DNA from: CAZCAQ01 sp964496905 | GTDB lineage: Bacteria; Patescibacteriota; WWE3; UBA101185; UBA10185 | NCBI GenBank assembly: GCA_964496905.1 | Contig: CAZCAQ010000006.1 | Span: 1 to 64,000, forward strand | Direction of reading: 5' to 3' | DNA: 64,000 bases | In this document: positions 1 through 8,355 of the stretch, piece after piece | Layout of the letters: each line of letters opens with the position of its first letter | Position numbering within the stretch: position 1 is the stretch's first letter | Notes under the pieces: model-generated | What the model was told of the DNA's origin: nothing | The model's database searches: none | What the model saw: the letters and a program-made list of their open reading frames with translations, nothing else | Position numbers and translations under genes: made by a program

Positions 1-269
1 TGTTTTGCAATCTTTGCTTCAAAATCATCAATCCACACCTGCAAATCACTAAGTAGCTTTTCGTGATTTTTTTCGTCCTCAATACCTGCCAAAAAATGTA
101 CGCGCTTTTCGGCATCAAGCTCATCCAAAACCAAATCTAACAAGCGGTGATGCATGGTGTCTTCCACAACACTTTTAATGTGAGCATTTTCCTCAGCATC
201 CAAAAAATGCTCATCAATATGCAAAAAAATATGTTCAGTTTTTATATAGTGTTTAAAAATATACGTCAT
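1..269 (-). CDS. hypothetical protein, 3' end cut by window edge
   Basis: A reverse-strand frame opens at an ATG at 269 and stays open for 89 codons to the left edge, so its C-terminus lies outside the window. Its start codon directly abuts the stop codon of the upstream gene (TAA then ATG), which points to translational coupling in one operon. The visible part is rich in His, Asp and Glu and is predicted to be helical and soluble, with no signal peptide or membrane segment. I do not recognise a family. Confidence rests on the tight junction and the clean frame. Confidence 0.6.
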   Translation of the reverse strand, partial: MTYIFKHYIKTEHIFLHIDEHFLDAEENAHIKSVVEDTMHHRLLDLVLDELDAEKRVHFLAGIEDEKNHEKLLSDLQVWIDDFEAKIAK

Positions 270-1127
270 TTACTTTTGCGCCTCCACTAAACTTGCTAAT
301 CGTTCATCATTTGTGTCAACAGGACCTAGTGCAATTTTATTCTCGGGATCATCAACAAACAAGATAACGGCTTTTCCCTTTTGGCCCCCATCTTTCATAT
401 CTAAATAGTGCATAAGTTCGGGACTTCCTCCAAACGTTTTGCCCGTAAACTTTGCAGGACCAGAATCGCCTATTACAGCAACTGCTCCGCGCTCATTGGC
501 TGGATTATAGACAAAAACTTTTCGGTAGCGATACCAGGGCTTTAATTCTGACCAGTTAGAATTCCAATCAGGTAATTCATGTAATTGAACTGCAACATAA
601 TATTTTTCTTGCTCGGCGTTGTCAAAATCCTTAAACGAACCTTGATTTGGAGCCATACCTTCTGCCAAATTTTCACCGTGTTGATCCAAACTATCTCCCG
701 CCCATCTTTTTAAGTGCTGTTCTTTACCCACGTATCCCATTATTTCATTGAGCCTTTTTCCTTCTAAACTAACTTTTAAGTCCATACTAAACTTTTTGGA
801 TAAAGCCTCTGCAATAACCATTTCTTCGCCAACATTTAGCTTATCCTTGTCTTTAATAATTAAATTAAGTTGAGATAAAAACGCCTGCAAATTTGCATCC
901 AGCTTATTTTGTTGATGAGTCTGCGAAATGTTTTTTATATGATTAACAGCCATCTGAGGATCAAATGGCGCCAAAGTCATTATTCCTGCTGCTGCCACCG
1001 ACATTGAGTGTTTTTTTGCTTGATTTATGGTGTGAGCATGCTTTGAGTTAAAGTCGCGTACAACGTTTGCGTGATGTTGTTCAAGTTTTTTGCGAATATG
1101 ATGTGCTTTAGACTTACGTAAAGTCAT
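270..1127 (-). CDS. hypothetical protein, 285 aa
   Basis: No family recognised with certainty. I place the start at the ATG at 1127 rather than an upstream TTG, because a TGC-TAAAAT extended -10 box ends 7 bases before that ATG, giving a leaderless mRNA. The N-terminus is basic and helical, followed by one short hydrophobic stretch near residues 45-60 and a central helical part. The C-terminal 100 residues (around YVAVQLHELPDW, GDSGPAKFTGKTFGGSPELM) look like a compact beta domain, loosely reminiscent of secreted cell-wall-associated domains; that resemblance is an impression only. It is coupled to the gene at 1-269. Confidence 0.65.
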   Translation of the reverse strand: MTLRKSKAHHIRKKLEQHHANVVRDFNSKHAHTINQAKKHSMSVAAAGIMTLAPFDPQMAVNHIKNISQTHQQNKLDANLQAFLSQLNLIIKDKDKLNVGEEMVIAEALSKKFSMDLKVSLEGKRLNEIMGYVGKEQHLKRWAGDSLDQHGENLAEGMAPNQGSFKDFDNAEQEKYYVAVQLHELPDWNSNWSELKPWYRYRKVFVYNPANERGAVAVIGDSGPAKFTGKTFGGSPELMHYLDMKDGGQKGKAVILFVDDPENKIALGPVDTNDERLASLVEAQK

Positions 1128-1143
1128 TAGTACAATTTTAGCA
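1125..1143 (-). promoter_or_regulatory. extended -10 promoter, leaderless start at 1127
   Basis: Reverse strand: TGC then TAAAAT (1135-1140), a 7-base spacer, then ATG. No Shine-Dalgarno could fit between, so the mRNA should begin at or next to the start codon. Confidence 0.6.
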
Positions 1144-1245
1144 GTATTTTGGCTATACCCCAATAAACTAGCTCACCATCCTTCTTATATGCTTCTTACA
1201 CACTTCTTACACACACCTACTACAACTAAGGGTATAATAACAACA

Positions 1246-1413
1246 ATGACACCTACTACAACTCAGCGTACTACTCTTTTTATTCGACCTACAATTTTAA
1301 AACAAGCTAAAGCACAAGCTGTGGTTGAAGATTCAACACTTACAAAGCTAGTGGAAAAAGCACTTATAAAATACTTACCTAAGCAAACCGTAATTAAAAA
1401 GCCGGAACTTTAA
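1246..1413 (+). CDS. small ribbon-helix-helix-like protein, 55 aa
   Basis: The protein has the outline of a ribbon-helix-helix (Arc/CopG-like) DNA-binding protein: a short beta segment (RTTLFIRPTIL), then two helices (KQAKAQAVVEDS and LTKLVEKALIKYL). Such proteins are often antitoxins or small repressors. The open frame extends upstream to 1189, but I choose the ATG at 1246 because a TATAAT at 1233-1238 ends 7 bases before it, which fits the leaderless pattern of this genome. No toxin gene is adjacent: the next gene is an unrelated membrane protein. DNA binding is inferred from the secondary-structure pattern only. Confidence 0.6.
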   Translation: MTPTTTQRTTLFIRPTILKQAKAQAVVEDSTLTKLVEKALIKYLPKQTVIKKPEL

Positions 1414-1469
1414 ACTAAACTCGCACAGACAATTGACATTGTAATCAATAATAAAGGAGGTGAATAACA

Positions 1470-1880
1470 ATGACACAAATTATAGAAGAAACTAAAACCA
1501 CTCAAGTAGACGGGCCAACAAAAGTTGAAGCAACTACCTCAGCAACAAGTACAGTAACGCCAAAAGCAGACAGTACACAAACGATGGAACGCTTAATCTA
1601 CTTTATATTTGGAGTACTTGAAATGCTCTTAATTTTTAGATTAATTCTAAAAGCTTTGGGAGCAAACCCAGCAAGTGCTTTTGTAAACTTAATTTACGGA
1701 ATCACAGGGATCTTTATATTACCTTTTGAAGGAATATTCAGCAGAGGCGAAACAACAGGTCTAGAAACCACAGCGGTTTTTGAACCAGCTACACTAGTTG
1801 CAATAGTTGTATACGCGCTTATCGCATGGGGAGCAGTAATGCTAGTTAGAATATTAGCAGGCAAAAAACCTCAAGCATAA
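1470..1880 (+). CDS. YggT family membrane protein
   Basis: A 136-residue protein with a Thr/Ala-rich, probably disordered N-terminal 45 residues and a YggT-type domain with two or three membrane segments (about residues 47-70, 78-92 and 108-128). It includes the family-typical stretch LEMLLIFRLILKALGANP. YggT proteins are small integral membrane proteins of poorly defined function. A very strong Shine-Dalgarno (AAAGGAGGTGA, 1452-1462) precedes the ATG at 1470, so this gene belongs to the leadered class, unlike many neighbours. The next gene, another small membrane protein, follows after 41 bases and is probably co-transcribed. Confidence 0.85.
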   Translation: MTQIIEETKTTQVDGPTKVEATTSATSTVTPKADSTQTMERLIYFIFGVLEMLLIFRLILKALGANPASAFVNLIYGITGIFILPFEGIFSRGETTGLETTAVFEPATLVAIVVYALIAWGAVMLVRILAGKKPQA

Positions 1881-1921
1881 GAAGTAAGTGTAAATAGTAA
1901 AAAATTAAAGAGAGGAAAAGT

Positions 1922-2173
1922 ATGTCTATACTTTATTGGATAGTGTTTGGATTGATCGCTGGGAGCATTGCCGGCTATCTTTCACCAAACGCCAAAGGCG
2001 GTATTATTGGCTCAATAATACTTGGTATTGTTGGCGCTATAGTTGGAGGATACTTAGGCGAAATGTTTTTTAACGTTGGCGTAAGTGGCTTTAACTTGGA
2101 ATCAATGGTGGTAGCAGTTGTAGGTTCGCTGCTTATGTTATTTGTTGGAAGACTTTTAACAAAAAGCGCATAA
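1922..2173 (+). CDS. GlsB/YeaQ/YmgE family small membrane protein
   Basis: An 83-residue protein of three hydrophobic segments separated by Gly-rich turns (ILYWIVFGLIAGSIAGYLSP, then GGIIGSIILGIVGAIVGGYLG, then VVAVVGSLLMLFVGRLL in short form). This is the hallmark pattern of the transglycosylase-associated (GlsB/YeaQ/YmgE) family, which is linked to stress responses in several bacteria. It has a good Shine-Dalgarno (AGAGAGGAAAAG) and lies downstream of the YggT gene. The reverse frame across the same bases is an artefact. Confidence 0.88.
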   Translation: MSILYWIVFGLIAGSIAGYLSPNAKGGIIGSIILGIVGAIVGGYLGEMFFNVGVSGFNLESMVVAVVGSLLMLFVGRLLTKSA

Positions 2174-2182
2174 TTTAACAAT

Positions 2183-2605
2183 ATGGCGGAAATAAAAACC
2201 AAACCCACCTTGCAAAGTGTTGGAGAGTTTTTAAACAAAGTCGAGCCTCAGGAAAAACGGCAAGACAGTTTTACTCTTTTAAAAATGCTAGAGCAGATCA
2301 CAAAGGAAAAGCCTGTAATGTGGGGATCCAGCATGATCGGGTTTGGTTTATACCACTACAAATCGGAACGAAGCAAACAAGAAGGCGATTGGCCTTTAAT
2401 TGCCTTTTCTCCGCGCAAACAAAACTTAACTCTTTATATTATGCCTGGGTTTAAAGATTATGCTGAACTGTTAGGCAAATTAGGCAGACATACGACAAGT
2501 GTCGGCTGTTTGTACATAAAACGCCTAGCAGATATTGATCAAAAAGTTCTAACCGATTTGCTGGAAAACGCTTTTAATACTATGAAAAAAAGTCATAAAC
2601 AGTGA
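2183..2605 (+). CDS. DUF1801 domain-containing protein
   Basis: A 140-residue soluble protein of the DUF1801/YdhG-like group. The recognisable parts are the helical N-terminus (SVGEFLNKVEPQEKRQDS), the PVMWGSSMIGFGLYHY segment where the family has its conserved glycine-tyrosine stretch, and the core strand FSPRKQNLTLYIMPGF. The function of the family is unknown. The ATG follows the previous stop by nine bases; a CATAAT overlapping that stop could also serve as a separate -10 box. It is the last gene before a convergent junction with the gene at 2769. Confidence 0.82.
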   Translation: MAEIKTKPTLQSVGEFLNKVEPQEKRQDSFTLLKMLEQITKEKPVMWGSSMIGFGLYHYKSERSKQEGDWPLIAFSPRKQNLTLYIMPGFKDYAELLGKLGRHTTSVGCLYIKRLADIDQKVLTDLLENAFNTMKKSHKQ

Positions 2606-2653
2606 AAATAAGTATTGACCCAGACCATACACTTTATTATTTTGTAAGTGTGC

Positions 2654-2737
2654 TTCTAGAGTAGAAGGTCTACGCCTTTGAACAACGAGGCGTACGCGAC
2701 ACGCCTACAATAGCAAAAACTTGCTAAGAGTCTAGAA
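2654..2737. other. three-stem intergenic structure, possible small RNA
   Basis: Outer arms TTCTAGA (2654-2660) and TCTAGAA (2731-2737) pair perfectly. They enclose a 7-bp hairpin (TACGCCT 2671-2677 with AGGCGTA 2688-2694) and a 6-bp hairpin (TAGCAA 2711-2716 with TTGCTA 2721-2726). Together they could form a multibranch fold. There is no clear U-run, so a simple terminator is not obvious. It lies in the 163-base gap between two convergent genes. Strand and function are unknown. Confidence 0.35.
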
Positions 2738-2768
2738 CGTCCCAAAGAGCATATCCCCAATAGTCCTG

Positions 2769-4469
2769 TCATTGCTCTGTTACTTGAGGATCACTTTGTA
2801 AACTAAACCTGCAAAGGATCACACTTAAAAATACTATTGGCACGACAAAGCCCAAAAAGTAGTTAAAACCCCCAGGCACCGCATACAAAAAAGTTTGTAA
2901 CCTGTTTGCAACATCAAGCCGTGGATCAGTAAAAGTAATTACAATTGTTTCTATGTAAGCCAATATAAATGCTATGTAAAATAGCATATTTTCCTTTTGC
3001 AAAAAAAACGTTAATAAAGTTACTAAAAACACTGGAGATAATACCGCGTATACCCACAAACCCACTCGAATATAAGGGCCAGCATACAGTACCGCCAACA
3101 AAATTGGCAAAAAAACAATAAGTGCAATATACATCATTTTTGCGCGGGCATCATCTAATCTTCGCTTTTTTGCAAAAAATAAAATGACAGCGACAAGTGA
3201 AATAATTAAAAAGGATTTTGTAGTCTGCCCAATTAAAGTAGTTCTGTGATAATCCAAAATATTTCCTTGATCCTCACCTTTATTTGGGTTAAGTACAAAA
3301 AAGTTCAGAAAATTTAACTTTTTGTTTACCCAATATTCTTTGCGCGATATAATTTCAAAACTACTTGGCGCCTCATTTTTGGACAAATTTACGCTTGCCT
3401 CGCGCCAATCATTTTCAAACATTACATTTTTTACAATTGCATTTTGGTGACCAAGCGATTTAGAAAACGAAGTCCAAAGCGTAGACGCTATAAAAAGCGG
3501 AATTACTAAAAGCATTCCGTACTTAATAAGCTCACTAAATTTATACTTTGCTGTCACCAATCTTAAAGCCAAAATAGCTCCAAAAGTAAAAAAGTACATC
3601 AGTGAAAACTGATGCGTAAAATAGGCCAAAACCAACCCAAATGAAGCCAAAAATACGTGTTTATAGGTTAAAGGCTTAAAAACAAATAAGAGTGCTGTCA
3701 AAATAAAGTAGATTGCTAACATTTTGGCTTCGGCATAAATACTTGTAAGCAAGTAAAAATGAGCAATTGCGGCAAAAAGCGTAATAGGCAACGCCGTTTT
3801 CTTACCTAAAGCTGCACTTGTAACCAAAAATAAAGGCAGTAAATACAGGCTGGAAAAAAACCCAGCACCTTGCTCAAACATAAACATATTCCAATCTGTA
3901 ATTAACAGAATAGGCATGACAGCAAAACTTAAAAACGGAGTTCGATCTGTAACATTGTAAGTATTTACTAATTTCTCATTTATAGTTTGAGCACCATTTG
4001 CATAACCGTTAATAGTTAAATAAGGAATAACATAATCACTTTCATAATGGGCATGCGTTGGTGTCATTAGTGCTCTGTAATCAATGTTTTGCTCTAAAGA
4101 CTGTAAAGTGCCGCCATCGCCTAAGTCCAAAACCATTTGATAAAAAGATAAATACAGGCTTCCAATTAAAACAAGTCCCATTCCAATAAAAAAATCTTTT
4201 TTGGGTATTTCAAGATCAGCATGAACAAAAAAAGGTACAAACAAAAAACTAGAAATCAGCAATAAACGCGCGTACAGACCAGTTGTAACAAACAAATACA
4301 GCGACGAAGCACCAAACAACAAAACAAGCGGGAAAAGCAAAGCTTTAAGCGAAACTCCAAAAGATTTCCCTTTGTTAAGCATTAGGCTACTTAACAAAAC
4401 CATTACAATATATATCAAGGTGAAAATGAGTGGTAAAATTAAGTAGTTTATGGGTTCCCGATCAAACAT
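2769..4469 (-). CDS. polytopic membrane protein, unknown function, 566 aa
   Basis: At least ten hydrophobic segments are spread over the protein, with an extracytoplasmic-looking loop around residues 130-180 and another near 335-390. The overall look is that of membrane glycosyltransferases (GT-C type) or O-antigen ligase/polymerase-like proteins, but I see no diagnostic motif. I choose the ATG at 4469: a TATAAT (reverse strand, 4477-4482) ends 7 bases before it, while the longer frame to 4601 would run into the divergent methyltransferase gene. A role in surface-polysaccharide assembly is only a suggestion from the neighbourhood. Confidence 0.7.
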   Translation of the reverse strand: MFDREPINYLILPLIFTLIYIVMVLLSSLMLNKGKSFGVSLKALLFPLVLLFGASSLYLFVTTGLYARLLLISSFLFVPFFVHADLEIPKKDFFIGMGLVLIGSLYLSFYQMVLDLGDGGTLQSLEQNIDYRALMTPTHAHYESDYVIPYLTINGYANGAQTINEKLVNTYNVTDRTPFLSFAVMPILLITDWNMFMFEQGAGFFSSLYLLPLFLVTSAALGKKTALPITLFAAIAHFYLLTSIYAEAKMLAIYFILTALLFVFKPLTYKHVFLASFGLVLAYFTHQFSLMYFFTFGAILALRLVTAKYKFSELIKYGMLLVIPLFIASTLWTSFSKSLGHQNAIVKNVMFENDWREASVNLSKNEAPSSFEIISRKEYWVNKKLNFLNFFVLNPNKGEDQGNILDYHRTTLIGQTTKSFLIISLVAVILFFAKKRRLDDARAKMMYIALIVFLPILLAVLYAGPYIRVGLWVYAVLSPVFLVTLLTFFLQKENMLFYIAFILAYIETIVITFTDPRLDVANRLQTFLYAVPGGFNYFLGFVVPIVFLSVILCRFSLQSDPQVTEQ

Positions 4470-4501
4470 TAAAAATATTATAGTATAGATTGCACTAAAA
4501 A

Positions 4502-5902
4502 ATGTTACAAAATCAACAAACCGAAATTGTAGAACAAAAACTTGGAATTCCCCCCGATTATCAACTAAAGGCCATAAACAGTAAAAACTTTTTTCAAGCA
4601 AATTGGCACAAAAATAAGCTTTTGGTACTTTCTAAACTCATTACTTTAACTAAGCAAACAAATGTTTTGGATTTAGGTATGGGCTCTGGTAATTTTGAGT
4701 TTGAAAATCATGGAAAGGTAAATTCAATAACTTGTGTGGACTATAATTCTCAAGCTATAGATTTCTTGCAAAAACAATCTAAAACACTTGGCATTACTAA
4801 TTTAACCCTAATTAACGACGATATCCGCAATTTAGCTAGTTTAAAGGAATCGGGTAAGTACGACTTAATTATTTTAATTGACGTAATTGAGCATATAAGG
4901 CTTGAGGAGGCTCACGACGTAGTTAAAGAACTTAAGCGATTGTTAAACACCTCGGGAAAAATAGTTGTCATTACACCAAACTATAAAAGTTTGTGGTTAA
5001 TTATAGAAGGTTTTTTAGACAAACTAACCATTGTTCCAAAGTTTGCAGGCGAGCAACATTTGTCAAAATACTACAAACAAAACCTTAATGAGTTATTTGA
5101 AAAAGCAGGCTTTGTTACTACAACCTTTTGCTCTTTTAATTTATTTTCTTATGTAATACCTTTTCGATCCCTTTCAAAAGCCTTGTGTCTAATTGAAATG
5201 AAAATGCCTTTTTCTTTTGGCAATTTAATTTGTGGCGTCTACCAAAAAAAAGATGATCAAATAAAAGTTTGGAATGAACATTACTCAAATGACCAAGAGC
5301 AGCTTTATAAAAATTCACTTGTTAAAATGATTTTTGATAAAGGTCATAAATTTATAGCCAAACACAGCGCCAACAAAAAAACAGTTTTAGATATTGGAAG
5401 TGGAATGGGCTATCACTTAAACTTTGAACATTTGGGTTCCGGTAGAAAATACATTTGCTTAGATTCAAACGAAAAAATGCTAGAAAAAATTACTCATCCA
5501 GTTACTAAAATTGTGGCCTCTTGCGACGAGATTCCATTGGAGAACAATTCTGTAGATGCTGTTATTGCCTCGCACATTTTGGAACATGTTCATAACCTTG
5601 ATAAAACTTTAATTGAGGTAAAAAGAGTACTTACACAAGATGGCAAGTTCTTGGTTGTATTACCTTGCGACCCAGGATTTTTATGGAAAATTGCTGCATA
5701 CCTTTCACCAAGCAGAAAAAGGTTAAAAAAGCAGGGGCTGGATTACAAAGTAGTTATGGCGCACGAACACGTTAATACATTTAAAGAGTGTAAACAAAAA
5801 CTAACCGAACACTTTGTGCTAGTTGATGAAGAATTTAAGCCATTTTGGCTAAAAAACTACAATTTTAACTTAATATATTGTGCGTACTTAAAAAAAGCGT
5901 AG
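4502..5902 (+). CDS. tandem SAM-dependent methyltransferase (two domains)
   Basis: Two complete class I methyltransferase domains lie in one 466-residue chain. Domain 1 (about residues 30-240) has the SAM-binding motif VLDLGMGSGNFEFE and the post-motif IILIDVIEHI. Domain 2 (about 255-466) has VLDIGSGMGYHLNFE and VIASHILEHV. The N-terminal lead (IPPDYQLKAINSKNFFQANWHKNK in part) resembles methyltransferases that act on sugars or lipids. Substrate is unknown; the nearby membrane protein and glycosyltransferase suggest a cell-surface glycan. The start at 4502 faces the start of the gene at 2769 across only 32 bases, so the two divergent promoters overlap. Confidence 0.88.
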   Translation: MLQNQQTEIVEQKLGIPPDYQLKAINSKNFFQANWHKNKLLVLSKLITLTKQTNVLDLGMGSGNFEFENHGKVNSITCVDYNSQAIDFLQKQSKTLGITNLTLINDDIRNLASLKESGKYDLIILIDVIEHIRLEEAHDVVKELKRLLNTSGKIVVITPNYKSLWLIIEGFLDKLTIVPKFAGEQHLSKYYKQNLNELFEKAGFVTTTFCSFNLFSYVIPFRSLSKALCLIEMKMPFSFGNLICGVYQKKDDQIKVWNEHYSNDQEQLYKNSLVKMIFDKGHKFIAKHSANKKTVLDIGSGMGYHLNFEHLGSGRKYICLDSNEKMLEKITHPVTKIVASCDEIPLENNSVDAVIASHILEHVHNLDKTLIEVKRVLTQDGKFLVVLPCDPGFLWKIAAYLSPSRKRLKKQGLDYKVVMAHEHVNTFKECKQKLTEHFVLVDEEFKPFWLKNYNFNLIYCAYLKKA

Positions 5903-5955
5903 TGCTAATTTAGTTGTTATATAAAAAAAGCACGATTCCAGTTAGGTAAGCCACC

Positions 5956-5973
5956 TGCTAGAATATTTTTATG
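5956..5973 (+). promoter_or_regulatory. extended -10 promoter, leaderless start at 5971
   Basis: TGC-TAGAAT (5956-5964), then a 6-base spacer and ATG at 5971. Confidence 0.65.
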
Positions 5974-6798
5974 AAGATAGCCGTTATAGCAGATATACAT
6001 TTAGGTGACAACGCATTTAAAAAAGGTGAGCACGTTAGATCCGCTTCAAATATAGTTGAAAAAAATATTTCAAGATTATTTAGTGCAGTTGAAGTTCATA
6101 ATCCCGGTTTAATTATTGATATGGGTGATTTGATCAGAGGACAAGATGCTCAAGCTGACAAGCAAAACTATAATAAAGCTTTTGAGCATTTTAAGAACTC
6201 GCCTACACCAATAATACACATGCTAGGAAACCACGAACTTAAAAACCTTGAAGAAAAAGACATTTTGGATATTTGGTCTAAAAACAATTACACCAAACCT
6301 CCCTTTGGAGAACAAGATTTAGGCGAGTATAAACTTGTCTGGATAAGTTTTGAGAATCAGAATATAGATAATGGTATTGAAGCCACTTTACCCAAGGATC
6401 AGCTGGTATGGCTAAAGGAAACCCTATCCAATTCAAACAAGCCAGTTTTATTGTTTACTCATTACGGACTTTTTGGAGATGATTTTAAAGGAAATGTTTT
6501 GTTCGATAAGGACTACAGCAGATTTGGTCATTACAATAACGGTGCCGAAATTGCTGATACAACTATTTCCTCCAAAAACGTTAAGGTAGTATTTTCAGCA
6601 CATAGCCATTGGATTGATTTACGGTACGTTGAGGGTGTGCCTTTTGTCACTCTTCCTTCTGCAACAGAAAATATAGCGGCACCAGAAACCGTTGATAATT
6701 TTCCTGAGGTTTTTACTATTATTGAAGCAAATGGTAAACAGCTAAATATTAAAGCGTACTCGAGGGATTATTGTTTTTGTAATATCAACTTAGGTTAA
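5971..6798 (+). CDS. calcineurin-like metallophosphoesterase
   Basis: The five blocks of the metallophosphoesterase fold are present in order: D-x-H in VIADIHLGD (D8, H10), GDLIRG, GNHE, FTHYGLFG and SAHSHW. These supply the residues that bind the two metal ions and the phosphate. The 275-residue length is usual for a single-domain member. There is no signal peptide, so it should be cytoplasmic. The family hydrolyses phosphomonoesters or diesters; the substrate here cannot be told from sequence. It is probably a single-gene unit with a leaderless promoter. Confidence 0.9.
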   Translation: MKIAVIADIHLGDNAFKKGEHVRSASNIVEKNISRLFSAVEVHNPGLIIDMGDLIRGQDAQADKQNYNKAFEHFKNSPTPIIHMLGNHELKNLEEKDILDIWSKNNYTKPPFGEQDLGEYKLVWISFENQNIDNGIEATLPKDQLVWLKETLSNSNKPVLLFTHYGLFGDDFKGNVLFDKDYSRFGHYNNGAEIADTTISSKNVKVVFSAHSHWIDLRYVEGVPFVTLPSATENIAAPETVDNFPEVFTIIEANGKQLNIKAYSRDYCFCNINLG

Positions 6799-6834
6799 TT
6801 TTACACCTCATTCTCGAGCAATGCCTATAGTATC

Positions 6835-6862
6835 TTGCGGTTTGTGGACTTTGCCGTATAAT
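6835..6862 (+). promoter_or_regulatory. -35/-10 promoter of the small gene at 6908
   Basis: TTGCGG (6835-6840), a 16-base spacer and a perfect TATAAT (6857-6862). The transcript would begin near 6869 and carry a leader of about 40 bases, unlike the leaderless genes nearby. Confidence 0.6.
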
Positions 6863-6907
6863 GTGACGCAAAGAGCGGTACATCAACACTATGGAGATTA
6901 AATCAAA

Positions 6908-7138
6908 ATGTTTGACAAGATAAAAATCGGGGATAAGGTAACGCTAGTTAAACTAGCTTCTCAGCACGGAGATGAAGAGGTACGCATTGACGCGGAAGTA
7001 ATCCGTATTGCCGCAGCAACGTTTTTTGTCAGATACACTCCGGCGAATTCGACTACGGCGTGTTTTGGTGAGTATTTTAAGAGCAACGGTAAAAGCGTGT
7101 ATGATATAGATCCGAATTATGGACAGATCGAAAAATAG
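6908..7138 (+). CDS. small hypothetical protein, 76 aa
   Basis: A short beta-rich protein starting MFDKIKIGDKVTLVKLA, which resembles the opening of KOW- or SH3-like small barrels, but no family can be assigned. Its base composition looks less AT-rich than its neighbours. A GGAG lies 11 bases before the ATG, a long but possible Shine-Dalgarno spacing. The gene has its own -35/-10 promoter and a hairpin after the stop, so it is a stand-alone, probably well-expressed transcript. Confidence 0.65.
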   Translation: MFDKIKIGDKVTLVKLASQHGDEEVRIDAEVIRIAAATFFVRYTPANSTTACFGEYFKSNGKSVYDIDPNYGQIEK

Positions 7139-7144
7139 TAGTTT

Positions 7145-7188
7145 GGGTATCCTAAGTAAGTAATTACAGCGGATGCCCTTCACTTCTC
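7145..7188 (+). terminator. hairpin after the gene at 6908
   Basis: GGGTATCC (7145-7152) pairs with GGATGCCC (7171-7178) with one G-U pair. The loop contains a self-complementary GTAATTAC. A pyrimidine-rich TTCACTTCTC tail follows instead of a pure U-run. Confidence 0.5.
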
Positions 7189-7321
7189 TGTTTGAAAACA
7201 AACATGCCATCGCATGATCGGTATCTTTTAATTTTTCCCGAATATTGTTTCGCTGTGCTTGGTCTTCATCGTACAAATTTTTTAATTTATGTTTTCTTTC
7301 ATTAGCTCATTCTACAAGATA

Positions 7322-7339
7322 TGCTAAACTTTCCCCATG
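7322..7339 (+). promoter_or_regulatory. extended -10 promoter, leaderless start at 7337
   Basis: TGC-TAAACT (7322-7330), a 6-base spacer, then ATG at 7337. Confidence 0.6.
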
Positions 7340-7789
7340 ACAAATTTACAATTTACAACAAGTATCAACGCACCAAGGCAAAAAGTTTGGGAAACAATGC
7401 TAAACGATTCAACATATAGAGAATGGACCGTAGCATTTCATGAAGGATCTCACTATAAAGGTGATTGGAGTAAAGGCAGTAAAATGCTCTTTTTAGGTCC
7501 AGATGAAAACGGTAAAAATGGAGGCATGGTAAGCATTGTTGAGGAAAACGTTCCATATGAATTTATTTCGCTAAAAGCAATAGGGATGGTTCAAGACGAC
7601 GTTGAGGATACTACAAGTGAAGAAGTAAAAGCATGGAAGGACGTATACGAAAACTACACGTTTACAGAAGAAGGAGACGCCACAACTTTAAAAGTAGATT
7701 TGACAGGATTACCAGAAGACTACGCGGATATGTTTAATGATATGTGGCCAAAAGCGTTGGCTAAGTTAAAAGAGATGTGCGAAAACTGA
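7337..7789 (+). CDS. SRPBCC (START/AHSA1-like) domain protein
   Basis: A 150-residue single-domain protein with the usual START/Bet v1 opening (LQFTTSINAPRQKVWETM), the central WSKGSKMLFLGPD segment and the long C-terminal helix (DMFNDMWPKALAKLKEM). The fold makes a deep hydrophobic cavity; AHSA1-like bacterial members have diverse or unknown ligands. It is cytoplasmic with no signal peptide. It sits between two unrelated small genes and has its own leaderless promoter. Confidence 0.85.
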   Translation: MTNLQFTTSINAPRQKVWETMLNDSTYREWTVAFHEGSHYKGDWSKGSKMLFLGPDENGKNGGMVSIVEENVPYEFISLKAIGMVQDDVEDTTSEEVKAWKDVYENYTFTEEGDATTLKVDLTGLPEDYADMFNDMWPKALAKLKEMCEN

Positions 7790-7898
7790 ACGCACTAAAC
7801 TTAAATTCAGAATAACTAGTCCCCACAAAACATGTAGGCGCGCTTATAGTATACTACCGCTCAATTAGGGTTTTAATACAAAAATATAAGGAGAAGCT

Positions 7899-8192
7899 AT
7901 GGCAACAACAACGGGAGAAAACAACCTCCACCAAATTGTCGTAGTAGTAGTTTCTGGTGAAGGAAACATTACTGTAACAATAGGCGACGTAATTGTGGAT
8001 ACGGGTTTTAACATTACAGAGTTGCAAAAACTCAAAGTTGGAGGAAAAGTTACAAGCGCTAAGGGCTTTAATGCACGTCGGCTCGTGTTCTTCAAGCCAG
8101 ATCACGTTGAGATTTACTATGGTGTTGGCGAAATGTGTATAGTTTCAATGAAGAACCTAGTGGACGCAGCTAAACGGGAAGGCGCGCTGTAG
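7899..8192 (+). CDS. small hypothetical protein, 97 aa
   Basis: A beta-rich small protein (IVVVVVSGEGNITVTIGDV and a C-terminal helix VSMKNLVDAAKREG). No family recognised. It has the full leadered layout: TATAGT/TATACT boxes at 7855-7865, a leader of about 27 bases, a clear Shine-Dalgarno AAGGAGA and a terminator hairpin after the stop. It shares this arrangement, length class and a less AT-rich composition with the gene at 6908, but the two proteins are not obviously homologous. Overlapping reverse frames are artefacts. Confidence 0.7.
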   Translation: MATTTGENNLHQIVVVVVSGEGNITVTIGDVIVDTGFNITELQKLKVGGKVTSAKGFNARRLVFFKPDHVEIYYGVGEMCIVSMKNLVDAAKREGAL

Positions 8193-8222
8193 GTACAAGC
8201 TATGTTTTATCGGCGCTGAATG

Positions 8223-8263
8223 GGGCAACCAAAGTTATAGACTAAGGTTGCCCTTCATCTTTT
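8223..8263 (+). terminator. terminator of the gene at 7899
   Basis: GGGCAACC (8223-8230) and GGTTGCCC (8246-8253) form a perfect 8-bp stem, followed by TTCATCTTTTC. The CCC-TTCA junction matches that of the terminator at 7145. Confidence 0.7.
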
Positions 8264-8355
8264 CGTTAGCGATCTTGTCCCAGTAGCGTAGAATCAGTCA
8301 GAGCTGTGCGAAAACTAGTATTGCTTACAAGCCTAAGTTCCCCTAAAGTTATTAT

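Noticed and set aside
6891..6923. Ten-codon frame overlapping the start of the gene at 6908
   Set aside because: No ribosome site of its own; probably chance.
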